Below, in pieces: positions 47,402-56,222 of a stretch of 64,000 nucleotides of DNA. The notes below the pieces were generated by a model. That model searched no databases. It was not told the DNA's origin and saw only the letters and a program-made list of their open reading frames with translations. The translations under genes and the position numbers were made by a program. Source of the DNA: Paenibacillus sp. GM2. Lineage in GTDB: Bacteria > Bacillota > Bacilli > Paenibacillales > Paenibacillaceae. Location: NCBI RefSeq assembly GCF_900069005.2, contig NZ_LN831277.1:115186-179185 (forward strand), written 5' to 3'. How positions within the stretch are numbered: the stretch's first letter is position 1; each line of letters begins with the position of its first letter.

Positions 47402-47797
47402 ATGACAATGCAGGATATAATGATCATGGCAAGTTTGCTAGCGTTTTTAAACGTAACTTTATTGGCGATATTGGTTCCGGGAGGACCGATAGAGAATAGA
47501 GATTTCTCAAAATTAAAAGGGGTTGTATTTTGGGGGTTTAATCTGTTTCTTATCTTACTTGGAATTACGTCGTTTATCGTATGCTATCTCTTACTAATAT
47601 CACATCCTAATGCCATTTTCATTACGCAAATCATCGCTGTTTTATACTTTATCGTGTACATGATCGACTTAGCTGGTATTTTTCCCAAATCACCGACTAA
47701 AATGTCCAAGCCGCTTGCGCTGTTCGAAGTCATTAACGCCTCCATGGCTGTATTCCTTTTCCTCTTTGTAACAGCAATTGGCCATATCGGTATATAA
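47402..47797 (+). CDS. Hypothetical membrane protein
   Basis: A 131-residue protein with four predicted membrane helices (about 5-27, 42-66, 74-94, 105-128) and short loops. The family was not recognised. It follows the AraC-type regulator by 85 bases with GAGAGGAAGAG as ribosome site, and may be controlled by it. Confidence 0.75.
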   Translation: MTMQDIMIMASLLAFLNVTLLAILVPGGPIENRDFSKLKGVVFWGFNLFLILLGITSFIVCYLLLISHPNAIFITQIIAVLYFIVYMIDLAGIFPKSPTKMSKPLALFEVINASMAVFLFLFVTAIGHIGI

Positions 47798-47938
47798 AGG
47801 CGAGGACTTATTTGTTTAGTTCATTAGCCCAATCCTATAACCCATTAAAAAGAAAGCCAAATTGCCCTTTATCATGCTGACTTATGGTTTATCCGCTCCA
47901 TGAACAAATTGCTATTTATCTTCTTAGTCTTGAACACG

Positions 47939-47960
47939 CCCCGGTGCACCTGGGGTTTTT
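47939..47960 (+). terminator. Rho-independent terminator
   Basis: CCCCGG (47939-47944) and CTGGGG (47950-47955) form a short stem with one G-T pair around a small loop, followed by T5. Between the membrane gene and the LacI-controlled sugar operon nothing else is seen except the promoter. Confidence 0.65.
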
Positions 47961-48059
47961 CTATTTCCAGCAAGTTACTTTAGAAGAAGCAAATCGTTGC
48001 CGATAGCATCATGCGACACTTGAATCCTGGTGCTGGGAGCTGTGGCGTTCATCAAGGGG

Positions 48060-48089
48060 TTGACATCAAGAGAACAGTGACGTTATGAT
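48060..48089 (+). promoter_or_regulatory. Sigma-A promoter of the second sugar operon
   Basis: TTGACA (48060-48065), an 18-base spacer and TATGAT (48084-48089). The predicted start near 48096 places both operators immediately downstream. Confidence 0.65.
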
Positions 48090-48100
48090 GATACTAAATT

Positions 48101-48134
48101 AACTTAAACGTTTCAGTACTTAAACGATTAAGTT
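48101..48134. promoter_or_regulatory. Two adjacent LacI-type operators
   Basis: AACTTAAACGTTTCAGTA (48101-48118) and ACTTAAACGATTAAGTT (48118-48134) are imperfect copies of the perfect palindrome before the LacI gene at 51728. They lie between the promoter and the binding-protein gene, where a bound repressor would block transcription. Confidence 0.7.
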
Positions 48135-48153
48135 ATAATAAGGAGGCGAGGAT

Positions 48154-49440
48154 ATGGCAAAAAAAGCGATGTTAAGCACAATGATTGCAGGCCTGGTCAG
48201 CTTTAGCCTATTAACCGGATGCGGTCCTTCAGGCACAACATCTGTGAGAGAGCCGCAAAGCGGCGAAGAACAGCAAGTCAGCCAAGGTGAGTTGAAGCCT
48301 GAACCGGGAGCCGAATTGGTGGTTTGGGAGTCCAAGGGTCCTGAACTGGAATATCTGAAAGCGATCTCAAAGAACTTCGAGCAAGAGTATGGTGTCAAAG
48401 TGAAGGTGGAGGCAGTACCAGCTATAGACAGTGTAAAAAAACTGACAACGGATGGTCCGGCGGGACTCGGGGCCGATGTATTCTCTGCACCGCATGATCA
48501 TTTGGGAAATGCAGTTGCTGCGGGATTGGTGCTTGGGAATGATGTTTTCGATGAGAAGAGGATGAGCGAGTTTATGTCCAGCGCCATCGATGGGGTCAAG
48601 TATCAGGGCGTGTTGTATGGCTTCCCGATGGCTATCGATACGTACGCTCTGTACTACAACAAAAAGCTGATGGCAAAAGCGCCCGAAACCTATGAGGACA
48701 TTATCAAGTTTGCCAAGGACTACAACGATCCGGCCAACAAAAAGTTCGCCTTGATGTGGGATGTTTCGCAGTTGTATCAATCTTATTCGTTCCTGGCCGG
48801 ATACGGGGGATACGTATTTGGTAAAAATGGAGAGGACGCAAGCGATATTGGCTTAAACAATGACGGAGCCATCGAAGGGGCGGAGTTTCTGCAGACGCTG
48901 AAAACCATCCTTCCCATCAATATCAACGATTTAAATGATAACATCATTACCGGCTTCTTCCAAGAGGGGAAAACGGCCGCCATCATTAACGGGCCATGGC
49001 TCATTTCGAGCTTATCCAAGGACAGCATCGATTACGGCGTTGTGCCGCTTCCGCTGCTGCCAAACGGGCAGCATCCGGTAAGCTTCTCGGGGATCAGGGC
49101 TTTATATGTCAATTCGTATACGAAATACCCGGCTGCCGCGAAGCTGTTTGCTGATTACGCAACCGGCAAAGACAACCTGAAGCTGCGCTATGAAATGACG
49201 ACTCAACTGCCTCCGCGCAGCGATTTGGCGGATGACCCGATCATTACAGCCAATCCGGATGCGCTTGCTTTTTTGGAGCAGGCCAAACACTCCACGCCGA
49301 TGCCTTCGATCCCGGAAATGGGAAATGTATGGATGCCGGTGAGCTCGGCGCTCGCTTCGATCTGGAATGATAAGACTGATCCGGCAGCAGCTCTAAATAA
49401 AGCGGTCGAACAAATCAAGACAGCGACTTTGAAGCATTGA
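48154..49440 (+). CDS. Maltodextrin-type sugar-binding lipoprotein
   Basis: Substrate-binding subunit of a carbohydrate ABC importer, family of MalE/MdxE. The signal peptide ends LLTGC with lipidated C23. The mature protein has the family opening ELVVWESKGPE, ADVFSAPHDHLGNAVAAG, YGFPMAIDTYALYYNK and GKTAAIINGPW. At 428 residues it is full length. The ribosome site AAGGAGG lies after the two operators. The ligand is probably an alpha-glucan or similar oligosaccharide. Confidence 0.93.
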   Translation: MAKKAMLSTMIAGLVSFSLLTGCGPSGTTSVREPQSGEEQQVSQGELKPEPGAELVVWESKGPELEYLKAISKNFEQEYGVKVKVEAVPAIDSVKKLTTDGPAGLGADVFSAPHDHLGNAVAAGLVLGNDVFDEKRMSEFMSSAIDGVKYQGVLYGFPMAIDTYALYYNKKLMAKAPETYEDIIKFAKDYNDPANKKFALMWDVSQLYQSYSFLAGYGGYVFGKNGEDASDIGLNNDGAIEGAEFLQTLKTILPININDLNDNIITGFFQEGKTAAIINGPWLISSLSKDSIDYGVVPLPLLPNGQHPVSFSGIRALYVNSYTKYPAAAKLFADYATGKDNLKLRYEMTTQLPPRSDLADDPIITANPDALAFLEQAKHSTPMPSIPEMGNVWMPVSSALASIWNDKTDPAAALNKAVEQIKTATLKH

Positions 49441-49477
49441 TTTTATTCTAAAAATTTGATTAAGGCGGTCTTCAGAA

Positions 49478-50799
49478 ATGCATTTAAACCGACAAGAGCG
49501 TCGCCACGGGATCTTGGCTGCCATATTTTCTGCGGTATGTATCGGATTGGGGCAGCTGTACAACAAGCAATATGTTAAAGGACTCATCTGGATGACTAGC
49601 TCACAGTTATTTTTCTGGAGCTACTATCCTTACGCATACAAAGGCATCACGGGACTCCTTACATTAGGCGATGTGCCGACGCGGATCATCAACGGCAAAG
49701 TCATTCAAGGGGACCATTCCATTTTTATGCTTATCCATGGTCTCATCACGTTGATTATCATTTTGTTGTTTCTCGGCATGTATGCCATGAACATTTATGA
49801 TGCTTATAAAAACGGGAGCATCAGGGATGAAGGCGGGCAGGCTCCAGGGTTTAAGGTATCCATCAAAAATGTGAAATTTCGGAATCTTCCTTATCTGCTG
49901 CTTCTGCCAGCTGCCGTTTTGGTCTTGTTTGTGACCGTGATTCCGCTCGTTTTTAACGTGCTGATCGCATTTACGAACTATTCTGCCCCGGACCGGACCA
50001 TATTCCGGACCGTTCATTAGTCGATTGGACCGGATTCGCCAGCTTTTTTGAATTATTTGCCCAAAAGGCATGGCGGACCACATTTATGGGGATTGCCATT
50101 TGGAACCTGATCTGGGCGATGGCCTCTACATTAACCGTTTTTATAGCTGGCTTGACGTTAGCGATGATGCTGAACCACCCGCGGGTCAAACTCAAAAAGT
50201 TTTGGAGAACGGTATTTATCCTGCCATGGGCAGTACCGCAATTTATTTCAATTCTGGTATTCCGGGTTCTGCTGAATGGAACGTTTGGTCCGGTCAACGA
50301 CCTGATTGTAAAAATGGGATTTTCGCCTGTACCTTGGCTTTCGGACCCGACAATGGCAAAAATAACGATTATTTTGGTTAACTTGTGGTTTTCGACTCCC
50401 TTTTTAATGGCCTTGATGTCGGGTGTACTCACTACAATGCCGCGCGATTTGTATGAAGCTGCGGACGTAGACGGCGCCTCAAGCAGGCATAAACTGCGGA
50501 AGATCACACTGCCGCTTGTGCTGTCGGCTACCGCTCCGATACTTATTATGCAGTTTGCGTTTAACTTCAACAATTTCAATCTGATTTATCTTCTGACTGA
50601 CGGCAACCCGAATAACGCGGACTATTTTTATGCCGGGAGCACGGATATTCTGATCTCATGGATTTTCAAAATGACGCTGAATCAGAGCCAATTCAACATG
50701 GCCTCCGCCGTTTCCATCATTATGTTCGTTATGATCGCCGTTTTCTCTTTGTGGAATTACAAGCAGATGAAGTCAAATCAAGAAGAGGACTGGAGCTAA
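49478..50799 (+). pseudogene. Sugar ABC permease, MalF/MdxF type, frameshifted
   Basis: The first frame (49478-50020) encodes the long N-terminal part typical of MdxF (several helices, ending NYSAPD); the second (in frame through 50086 to 50799) encodes the rest, with EAA loop LYEAADVDGASSRHKLRKITLPLV. Two tandem copies of CCGGA at 49988-49997 cause the shift. With one copy the frame reads on as NYSAPDHIPDRSLVDWTGF. Intact, the protein would be about 438 residues, near the 435 of B. subtilis MdxF. As sequenced, the importer should not assemble unless the second part is translated alone. Confidence 0.85.
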
Positions 50800-51633
50800 A
50801 TGTCTAGATTAAAAAGCAACTTGGCGGTCACCGGAATTTATATTGTGTTTATTCTACTGCTCTTCACGACAATGTATCCGATCATTTGGGTTGTGGGCAC
50901 CTCTTTAAATCCAGGGAATGCATTGCTTGTCAGCAGCATGTTTCCGAAACATCCGTCTTTGGTTCATTATGCGGAATTGATTCGCAATACCGATTTTGTG
51001 CTGTGGTTTGTGAATACGCTGAAAATTGCTGCGATCAATGCGATTTTATCGACGCTGCTGGTCGCTGTAACTGCATATGCCTTCTCAAGATTTCGCTTCA
51101 AAGGACGGCAGCAGGCCTTGATGGCCTTGCTCGTGCTGCAAATGTTCCCCGGCTTCTTGTCGATCATGGCGATATTCGTACTGCTGCTGCAAACCAAATT
51201 GCTCGATACCCATCTGGGATTGATCCTCATTTACGCCGGCGGTTCGATCTCCATGGGAACATGGGTAATGAAGGGACATTTTGACACGATTCCGAAAAGT
51301 CTGGAAGAGGCCGCTTTTATCGATGGCGCAAGCACAAAGGATTCGTTTTTCCGGATCATTTTACCTTTGTCCTTGCCGTCCATTACGTTTGTCGCTCTGA
51401 ATAGTTTTATTACGCCGTTTATGGATTTCATTTTGCCGCAAATTGTCCTCAGATCGCCGGAAAAGATGACCTTGGCGCAGGGGCTTTACAGCATGGTGGC
51501 GAACGAAACCAATTCGAGCTTTACTTTATTTGCAGCGGGTGCCGTATTTGTGGCGCTTCCGATAACAGTGTTGTACATGTTTTTTCAAAAGTATTTAATT
51601 CACGGGATGACCGCTGGTGCCGAAAAGGGCTAG
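50800..51633 (+). CDS. Sugar ABC transporter permease, MalG/MdxG type
   Basis: Second membrane subunit of the importer, 277 residues with six helices. The EAA loop is LEEAAFIDGASTKDSFFRIILPLSLPS, and the C-terminus (FFQKYLIHGMTAGAEKG) is characteristic of MalG. It starts at the base after the preceding stop codon. It is intact although its partner permease is broken. Confidence 0.94.
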   Translation: MSRLKSNLAVTGIYIVFILLLFTTMYPIIWVVGTSLNPGNALLVSSMFPKHPSLVHYAELIRNTDFVLWFVNTLKIAAINAILSTLLVAVTAYAFSRFRFKGRQQALMALLVLQMFPGFLSIMAIFVLLLQTKLLDTHLGLILIYAGGSISMGTWVMKGHFDTIPKSLEEAAFIDGASTKDSFFRIILPLSLPSITFVALNSFITPFMDFILPQIVLRSPEKMTLAQGLYSMVANETNSSFTLFAAGAVFVALPITVLYMFFQKYLIHGMTAGAEKG

Positions 51634-51687
51634 ACTCCATCTCTCAACTGGATGAATTTGACTTTCAAAGAGTGATATGTTTAAATT

Positions 51688-51705
51688 AACTTAAACGTTT
51701 AAGTT
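51688..51705. promoter_or_regulatory. LacI-type operator before the second LacI gene
   Basis: AACTTAAACGTTTAAGTT is a perfect 18-base palindrome. TTGACT (51658-51663), 17 bases and TTAAAT (51681-51686) upstream form a probable promoter whose start falls within the operator. Confidence 0.75.
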
Positions 51706-51727
51706 ATCCAGTGAGAGGTCGGAGAAG

Positions 51728-52642
51728 ATGAAAAAAACAACCATTAAAGATATAGCAAAAGCGGCAGGCGTGTCGATCGCAACGGTATCTTATATTTTGA
51801 ATGACGTCAAAACCCAATCCATTTCCGATGAAACACGCGTCAAAGTTTTGAAAACAGCGCAACAGCTGAAATATGTGGCCAATAAATCGGCGCAGTCATT
51901 AAAAATCAACAAAACCGGGTTGATGGGGATTTTATTGTTTAATGATCTGAAACCGAGTCCCGGTTCGGTATTAAAATATGCCAAGACGGTCTTCAAGCTG
52001 GAGCAGCTGTGCAGCAAATGCGGATATGACGTTATCTTTATGCAAATGGGCGCGGATGCCTTGTCTTACAAGGTAATTATGGAAAGAAATTTGGACGGCG
52101 TATTTTTGATTAATGTGGACCAAGAACGCTTTTATTCGATATCGAAGCAATTCGGATTCGGGATTCCGGTGTTTATTATTGATAGCTATATTGAGGATAC
52201 TTTGTTTCATAAAATTATGCCGGACTTTGAACAAAGCTTCGCATTATCTAAGACAATGCTTGGCGAATCGCCTGAATTTCTTGTCATGGATTCCTATAAT
52301 CACGCCCCTTTGATGGAACGGATGAAGCATTATTCCGGGTTAGACGAGAGCCAAATCTGCGTTTATGAAGACCGAGAAGGCCTGGATGCCTTCTTATCCG
52401 GGGTTAAAGAAAAGTCCGGGATCGTGATGAATGAATTTCTTGCTAATGAGGTCTGGAAAAGGCATAAACGGATCGTCGTCTGCTGCACATGCCATTGCCC
52501 GGAAGTGCTGCCGGATGCAATGCCGAGAATATCTTTTGATTTAAATGACTACACCGAAATTGTTCATATGATGAACAGTTATATTCATAACACGGCGTAT
52601 GTCAATGGGGAGAAGTTTTTCTTCATCAACGTCACGCCGTGA
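51728..52642 (+). CDS. LacI-family transcriptional regulator
   Basis: A 304-residue regulator with headpiece TIKDIAKAAGVSIATVSYILND and a shortened sensor domain, which lacks the usual last subdomain motifs (no VGFDD-like segment near the end). The sensor carries an unusual VVCCTCHC cysteine cluster near residues 256-263. The palindrome upstream and two copies before the importer operon indicate autoregulation and control of that operon. The two esterases downstream follow closely. Confidence 0.92.
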   Translation: MKKTTIKDIAKAAGVSIATVSYILNDVKTQSISDETRVKVLKTAQQLKYVANKSAQSLKINKTGLMGILLFNDLKPSPGSVLKYAKTVFKLEQLCSKCGYDVIFMQMGADALSYKVIMERNLDGVFLINVDQERFYSISKQFGFGIPVFIIDSYIEDTLFHKIMPDFEQSFALSKTMLGESPEFLVMDSYNHAPLMERMKHYSGLDESQICVYEDREGLDAFLSGVKEKSGIVMNEFLANEVWKRHKRIVVCCTCHCPEVLPDAMPRISFDLNDYTEIVHMMNSYIHNTAYVNGEKFFFINVTP

Positions 52643-52667
52643 AATCGAGTGATGAGGAGAATGTGAA

Positions 52668-54014
52668 GTGGATACGTCGCGTTTGATTGAACTCCGGGAT
52701 TTTCATTCGGAGATATTAAATAATAAAAGAGATATGTTTGTTTATTTACCGCCAAGTTACCACGAAAATGAACAGAAGCGGTATCCCGTATTATATATGC
52801 AGGATGGCCAGCATGTTTTTTTCGCCGACCATCAAGGCGAATCCTGGGATGTTCACCGGACGGTGGATCGGTTGACTGCGGAGGGGAAAATCGGGGAAAT
52901 CATCGTTGTCGCCGTCAGCCACATTGAAGATGCGAGGATTGCCGAATACATGCATACGATCCCAGGCGGATACGATATTTTTCATACGGTCAACCAGGGT
53001 GAATTATATGAGGAATTCCTTGTCAAAGAAGTCAAACCTTATATCGATACGACCTACCGGACCCTGCCGGATAAAGAACATACGGCATTGATGGGATCGT
53101 CGGCGGGCGGTCTGGTATCGTACAATATCGGTTTTCGCCGTCCGGATACGTTTGGTATGATTGGAGCGCTTTGTCCTTTTTTTGTAAGCATGGATTTGGA
53201 GACGATGGAAGAAAGATGGCTAAGCCATGTGTATCAGGAGAAAAAGGATTTGAAAATCTGGATGGATGTCGGGGACGCGGAAGGGTTTACCGTTATGGAG
53301 AAACATGTGCGGCAGGTCGTGGATGTTTTGATCGCCAGCGGTTTTCGCCCAGGTGAGGATTTGATGTATTATTACGCTGTTAATTCTGGCCATTCCCAGA
53401 AGGATTGGGCAGCAAGAGTACATGCGCCGCTCATTTACTTTTTTGGAGATATCGGAACACCCGTCCGTGCCGAATTGCGTGGATCCGCAGTGGTTGGACT
53501 ACAAGGGCCCGTGCGGACCTTAAATGCGGTTGTCCATTACGACAGCGGTTTTATGATGACGGATTTGCGGGCGGATTATGAGGTGAGTCACCCGGCACTA
53601 CTGGATATCACCGCTGACGGGAAGCTCTATCCCAAGGCCACAGGGCAAGCTGCTGTCACTTATTTGAAACAGGGATTAAGGTCGTCGATGGATCTTGAAA
53701 TCGTCCCCCATATGCCTGAATTGGCGACGGTCAGCATTTACGTTAAAGTACCTGCATCTACTCCTCCGACCGAAAGGCTGTATGCCGGCATTGAACTGCC
53801 GAAGATTCACGATCGGCTTTACGGTGGAACACTCCAGATCCCGGCAGATATGTCGTTCGAGTTCCGGATTTCAAGGGGATTGGGCAAACATGAAACGGAT
53901 AAGGAAGGAAATGAGGTTCCTTATCGTAAATTCACGATAACGGACGGGCTTGTTTTAAATTATGAAGTGGAGCATTGGATCGATTGTCCGCTTGAAAACG
54001 AGGTGTGTTTATGA
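52668..54014 (+). CDS. Esterase D-like alpha/beta hydrolase with C-terminal Ig-like region
   Basis: Residues about 5-265 form a putative-esterase (PF00756-type) alpha/beta hydrolase: MFVYLPPSYHE, YPVLYMQDGQHVF, and the nucleophile elbow GSSAGG with S145; a histidine in NSGHSQKDWAAR is the probable catalytic base. Residues about 285-448 are beta-rich and may be a carbohydrate-associated module. There is no signal peptide, so it acts inside the cell. The start is GTG with GATGAGGAGAATG upstream. It lies 25 bases after the LacI gene and overlaps its paralogue by four bases. It may remove acyl groups from imported sugars. Confidence 0.85.
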   Translation: MDTSRLIELRDFHSEILNNKRDMFVYLPPSYHENEQKRYPVLYMQDGQHVFFADHQGESWDVHRTVDRLTAEGKIGEIIVVAVSHIEDARIAEYMHTIPGGYDIFHTVNQGELYEEFLVKEVKPYIDTTYRTLPDKEHTALMGSSAGGLVSYNIGFRRPDTFGMIGALCPFFVSMDLETMEERWLSHVYQEKKDLKIWMDVGDAEGFTVMEKHVRQVVDVLIASGFRPGEDLMYYYAVNSGHSQKDWAARVHAPLIYFFGDIGTPVRAELRGSAVVGLQGPVRTLNAVVHYDSGFMMTDLRADYEVSHPALLDITADGKLYPKATGQAAVTYLKQGLRSSMDLEIVPHMPELATVSIYVKVPASTPPTERLYAGIELPKIHDRLYGGTLQIPADMSFEFRISRGLGKHETDKEGNEVPYRKFTITDGLVLNYEVEHWIDCPLENEVCL

Positions 54015-55342
54015 GCAACCGGTCGAGCATTTTAACTATCGAAAAATTCTATTCCGACTACCTGGATAATGAGCGGGATATATTCGTCTACCTGCCCCCT
54101 GGGTATCATCAGGATTCTGGCAAGCGGTATCCCGTGCTCTACATGCATGATGGGCAAAATATTTTTCATCCGGCGTTTAACGGTTATTCATGGCATGTGC
54201 ATCAAACCGCCGATCGCCTGATTCAAAGCGGAGTTATCGAAGAAATTATCGTCGTTGGCATCTCCAACATGGGAGCGGAGCGGTCAAACGAGTTTACACA
54301 TGATTTGGATGGCGTTCGTTACCAGGACGATAAAGTCGATATTCGGCCGCTGGGTGAGACGTATGAGAAGTTTGTAATTGAAGAGGTCAAGACCTATATC
54401 GATGCGGTATTCCGCACGAAGCCGGAGGCGGAGCATACGGCGCTAATGGGGTCCTCTCGCGGTGGGCAAGTTACGTATCATATGGGGCTGCGCCGTCCGG
54501 ATGTTTTCAGCAAGCTGGGCATTATTTCTCCCTATTTTTATTACGTGGACCCCGTGTCCCTGGAGGAATATCCACAGTATCATACGTTTACTGGTTTGAA
54601 GCCACTCTCCCGCATTTGGATTGATTTGGGCAGCAGCGAAGGAATTTTGGTGATGGAAAAGCATGTGCGCGAAGTTGCGGAGAAACTGGCAGAGGCCGGA
54701 TATGAACCGGATCGGAAACTGTTATACCTGTATGAACCTGGAGCGGGGCATGTGGAAAGGGACTGGGCAGCACGACTGGCCTCTCCGTTAATCCACTTTT
54801 TTGGAGACAAAGGCAAGGAGTGTTTATTAACCCTGGATGGCAGCGGCGAGGTTGGGCTCAAGGGGCCGGTATGCCGACTGAATCCGATCCTGGAATCAGA
54901 CCATGGCTTGCGCAGGACATTGCTGCGTGCATGCTATGAGGTGCAGGACGAATCGGTTTTGGAGGTAAGGGAAGATGGAACCCTCGTTCCGAAAAGAGAA
55001 GGGGAGACGCGGGTAACAGTGCAATATGAAGGGCTTCGTGCCAGTAAGACTATCCGGGTGGTTCCGGAAATCCCGGAACGGGTGACGCTGGATATCATGG
55101 TTCATGTCCCGGCGGATACGCCTGATGGCATCCCGATCTATGCCTATTTTCCTCTGAGAAACGATCCGGTCCAAAAGGCATATGTCAATCAGCAATATCT
55201 GCCCCTGCACACAGCGTTTATTTTTCAAGTCACAAGAGCCGATGGCCGCGTTGGTGCGGATCGGAACGGAGTCGTCATCGAGCATCGGTACGAGGCCACG
55301 GCGGACGGAACGCTTGAAATTCAGGTGGAGCAATGGCGGTAA
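54011..55342 (+). CDS. Esterase D-like alpha/beta hydrolase, paralogue of the preceding gene
   Basis: Same architecture and order of motifs as the gene before: DIFVYLPPGYH, YPVLYMHDGQNIF, nucleophile elbow GSSRGG with S149, and GAGHVERDWAAR with the likely catalytic histidine; the C-terminal beta-rich part is also shared. At 443 residues it is similar in length, and the two clearly arose by tandem duplication. The ATG at 54011 overlaps the previous stop in ATGA; the GTG at 54005 is less likely. The change of the elbow residue from Ala to Arg hints at divergent substrate use. Confidence 0.85.
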   Translation: MSNRSSILTIEKFYSDYLDNERDIFVYLPPGYHQDSGKRYPVLYMHDGQNIFHPAFNGYSWHVHQTADRLIQSGVIEEIIVVGISNMGAERSNEFTHDLDGVRYQDDKVDIRPLGETYEKFVIEEVKTYIDAVFRTKPEAEHTALMGSSRGGQVTYHMGLRRPDVFSKLGIISPYFYYVDPVSLEEYPQYHTFTGLKPLSRIWIDLGSSEGILVMEKHVREVAEKLAEAGYEPDRKLLYLYEPGAGHVERDWAARLASPLIHFFGDKGKECLLTLDGSGEVGLKGPVCRLNPILESDHGLRRTLLRACYEVQDESVLEVREDGTLVPKREGETRVTVQYEGLRASKTIRVVPEIPERVTLDIMVHVPADTPDGIPIYAYFPLRNDPVQKAYVNQQYLPLHTAFIFQVTRADGRVGADRNGVVIEHRYEATADGTLEIQVEQWR

Positions 55343-55452
55343 GCAGTACGGATGGCCGCAATTCGTTTTAATTTAGTTCGGAGAGTTCTGCCCTTTACCT
55401 GACAAGTCTGTAGGGAAAGCGACGGCGGAGTGTTTGCAGCTTAACCCAGGCG

Positions 55453-55495
55453 AACAGGCGGCTAGTAGGTGAAATAGCCGCTTGTTTATTTTATT
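55453..55495 (+). terminator. Rho-independent terminator
   Basis: AACAGGCGGCTA (55453-55464) pairs with TAGCCGCTTGTT (55475-55486, one G-T pair), followed by a T-rich tail. It ends the esterase transcript. Confidence 0.82.
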
Positions 55496-55563
55496 AAGCT
55501 GCCCAGTAACATATCCGCTTCGCCTACAATATGATGAGTCTAGAAATGTAAAGAGGTGAGCAA

Positions 55564-56007
55564 ATGGCAGTCGTAAAATCCAGAAAACAGGATATCGATA
55601 TGTTGGCAAGGCTGCTTCGAGCTGAAGCCGAGACCGAAGGCGAAATGGGCATGCTGCTTGTTGGAAATGTTGGCATTAACCGAATAAGAGCGAATTGCTC
55701 CGATTTTAAAGATATCCGGACAATTCCCCAGATGATCAACCAGCCGCATGCGTTCGAAGCATTACAGCATGGCATGTTCTATCAAAACGCCAGAGATAGG
55801 GAACGCCGTCTGGCGCAACGGGCTGTAAATGGGGAGCGGAATTGGCCAGGCGAGTTCTCTTTATGGTATTTCCGCCCAGGGACGTTCGAAAATCCCGGGC
55901 CATGTCCGCCAACTTGGTATAACCAGCCGTTCGTAGGACGATGGAAGAAGCATTGTTTCTACCAACCGACTGTGGAAGAATGTGAAAATGTATATAATAC
56001 GTTTTAA
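55564..56007 (+). CDS. cwlJ: Cell wall hydrolase CwlJ, spore germination
   Basis: Spore cortex-lytic enzyme acting at germination on muramic-lactam peptidoglycan. The 147-residue product shows the CwlJ/SleB pattern: MLARLLRAEAE with the catalytic-site Glu, GNVGINRIRANCSDF, NQPHAFEA, FSLWYFRP, PTWYNQPFVGRWKKHCFYQPT and the ending ENVYNTF. There is no signal peptide, as in CwlJ. The partner gerQ is not adjacent. A ribosome site AAAGAGGTGAG precedes the ATG. Confidence 0.95.
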   Translation: MAVVKSRKQDIDMLARLLRAEAETEGEMGMLLVGNVGINRIRANCSDFKDIRTIPQMINQPHAFEALQHGMFYQNARDRERRLAQRAVNGERNWPGEFSLWYFRPGTFENPGPCPPTWYNQPFVGRWKKHCFYQPTVEECENVYNTF

Positions 56008-56040
56008 CTTTAGAATTTCACAAAACCTTATCTCTTAGGT

Positions 56041-56063
56041 GCCGCGTAAATCGCGGCTTCTTT
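56041..56063 (+). terminator. Rho-independent terminator of cwlJ
   Basis: GCCGCG (56041-56046), a 5-base loop and CGCGGC (56052-56057), followed by TTCTTT. Confidence 0.75.
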
Positions 56064-56066
56064 GAG

Positions 56067-56127
56067 TTGCCGGTTTCAGACCGCGCGGAGGACGGTATAG
56101 TTAGATGAAAACGCTGGCTGTAGACGC
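56067..56127. repeat. Hairpin-plus-tail element, degenerate copy 3
   Basis: TTGCCG (56067-56072), the core GCGCGGAGGAC (56083-56093) and a tail at 56114-56127 (10 of 14 bases as at 43979) occur in the same order and spacing as in 43927-43992. The outer stem is largely lost. Confidence 0.4.
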
Positions 56128-56183
56128 TCTAAGGTTGCGGAAATGGCGATAGCTTGTTCCGTATTCATGTATGTATCTATAAA

Positions 56184-56212
56184 GGCAGGATGGGGGAATG
56201 CCCCATCCTGCC
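56184..56212 (-). terminator. Terminator of the MATE gene
   Basis: A perfect 12-bp stem GGCAGGATGGGG/CCCCATCCTGCC with a 5-base loop, followed on the minus strand by TTT. It lies ten bases after the MATE stop codon. Confidence 0.8.
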
Positions 56213-56222
56213 TTCTTGCGTG

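Noticed and set aside
55508-55530. Sigma-E promoter before cwlJ
   Set aside because: CCTACAAT resembles a sigma-E -10 box, but the only -35-like ACATATC is seven bases away instead of about 14.
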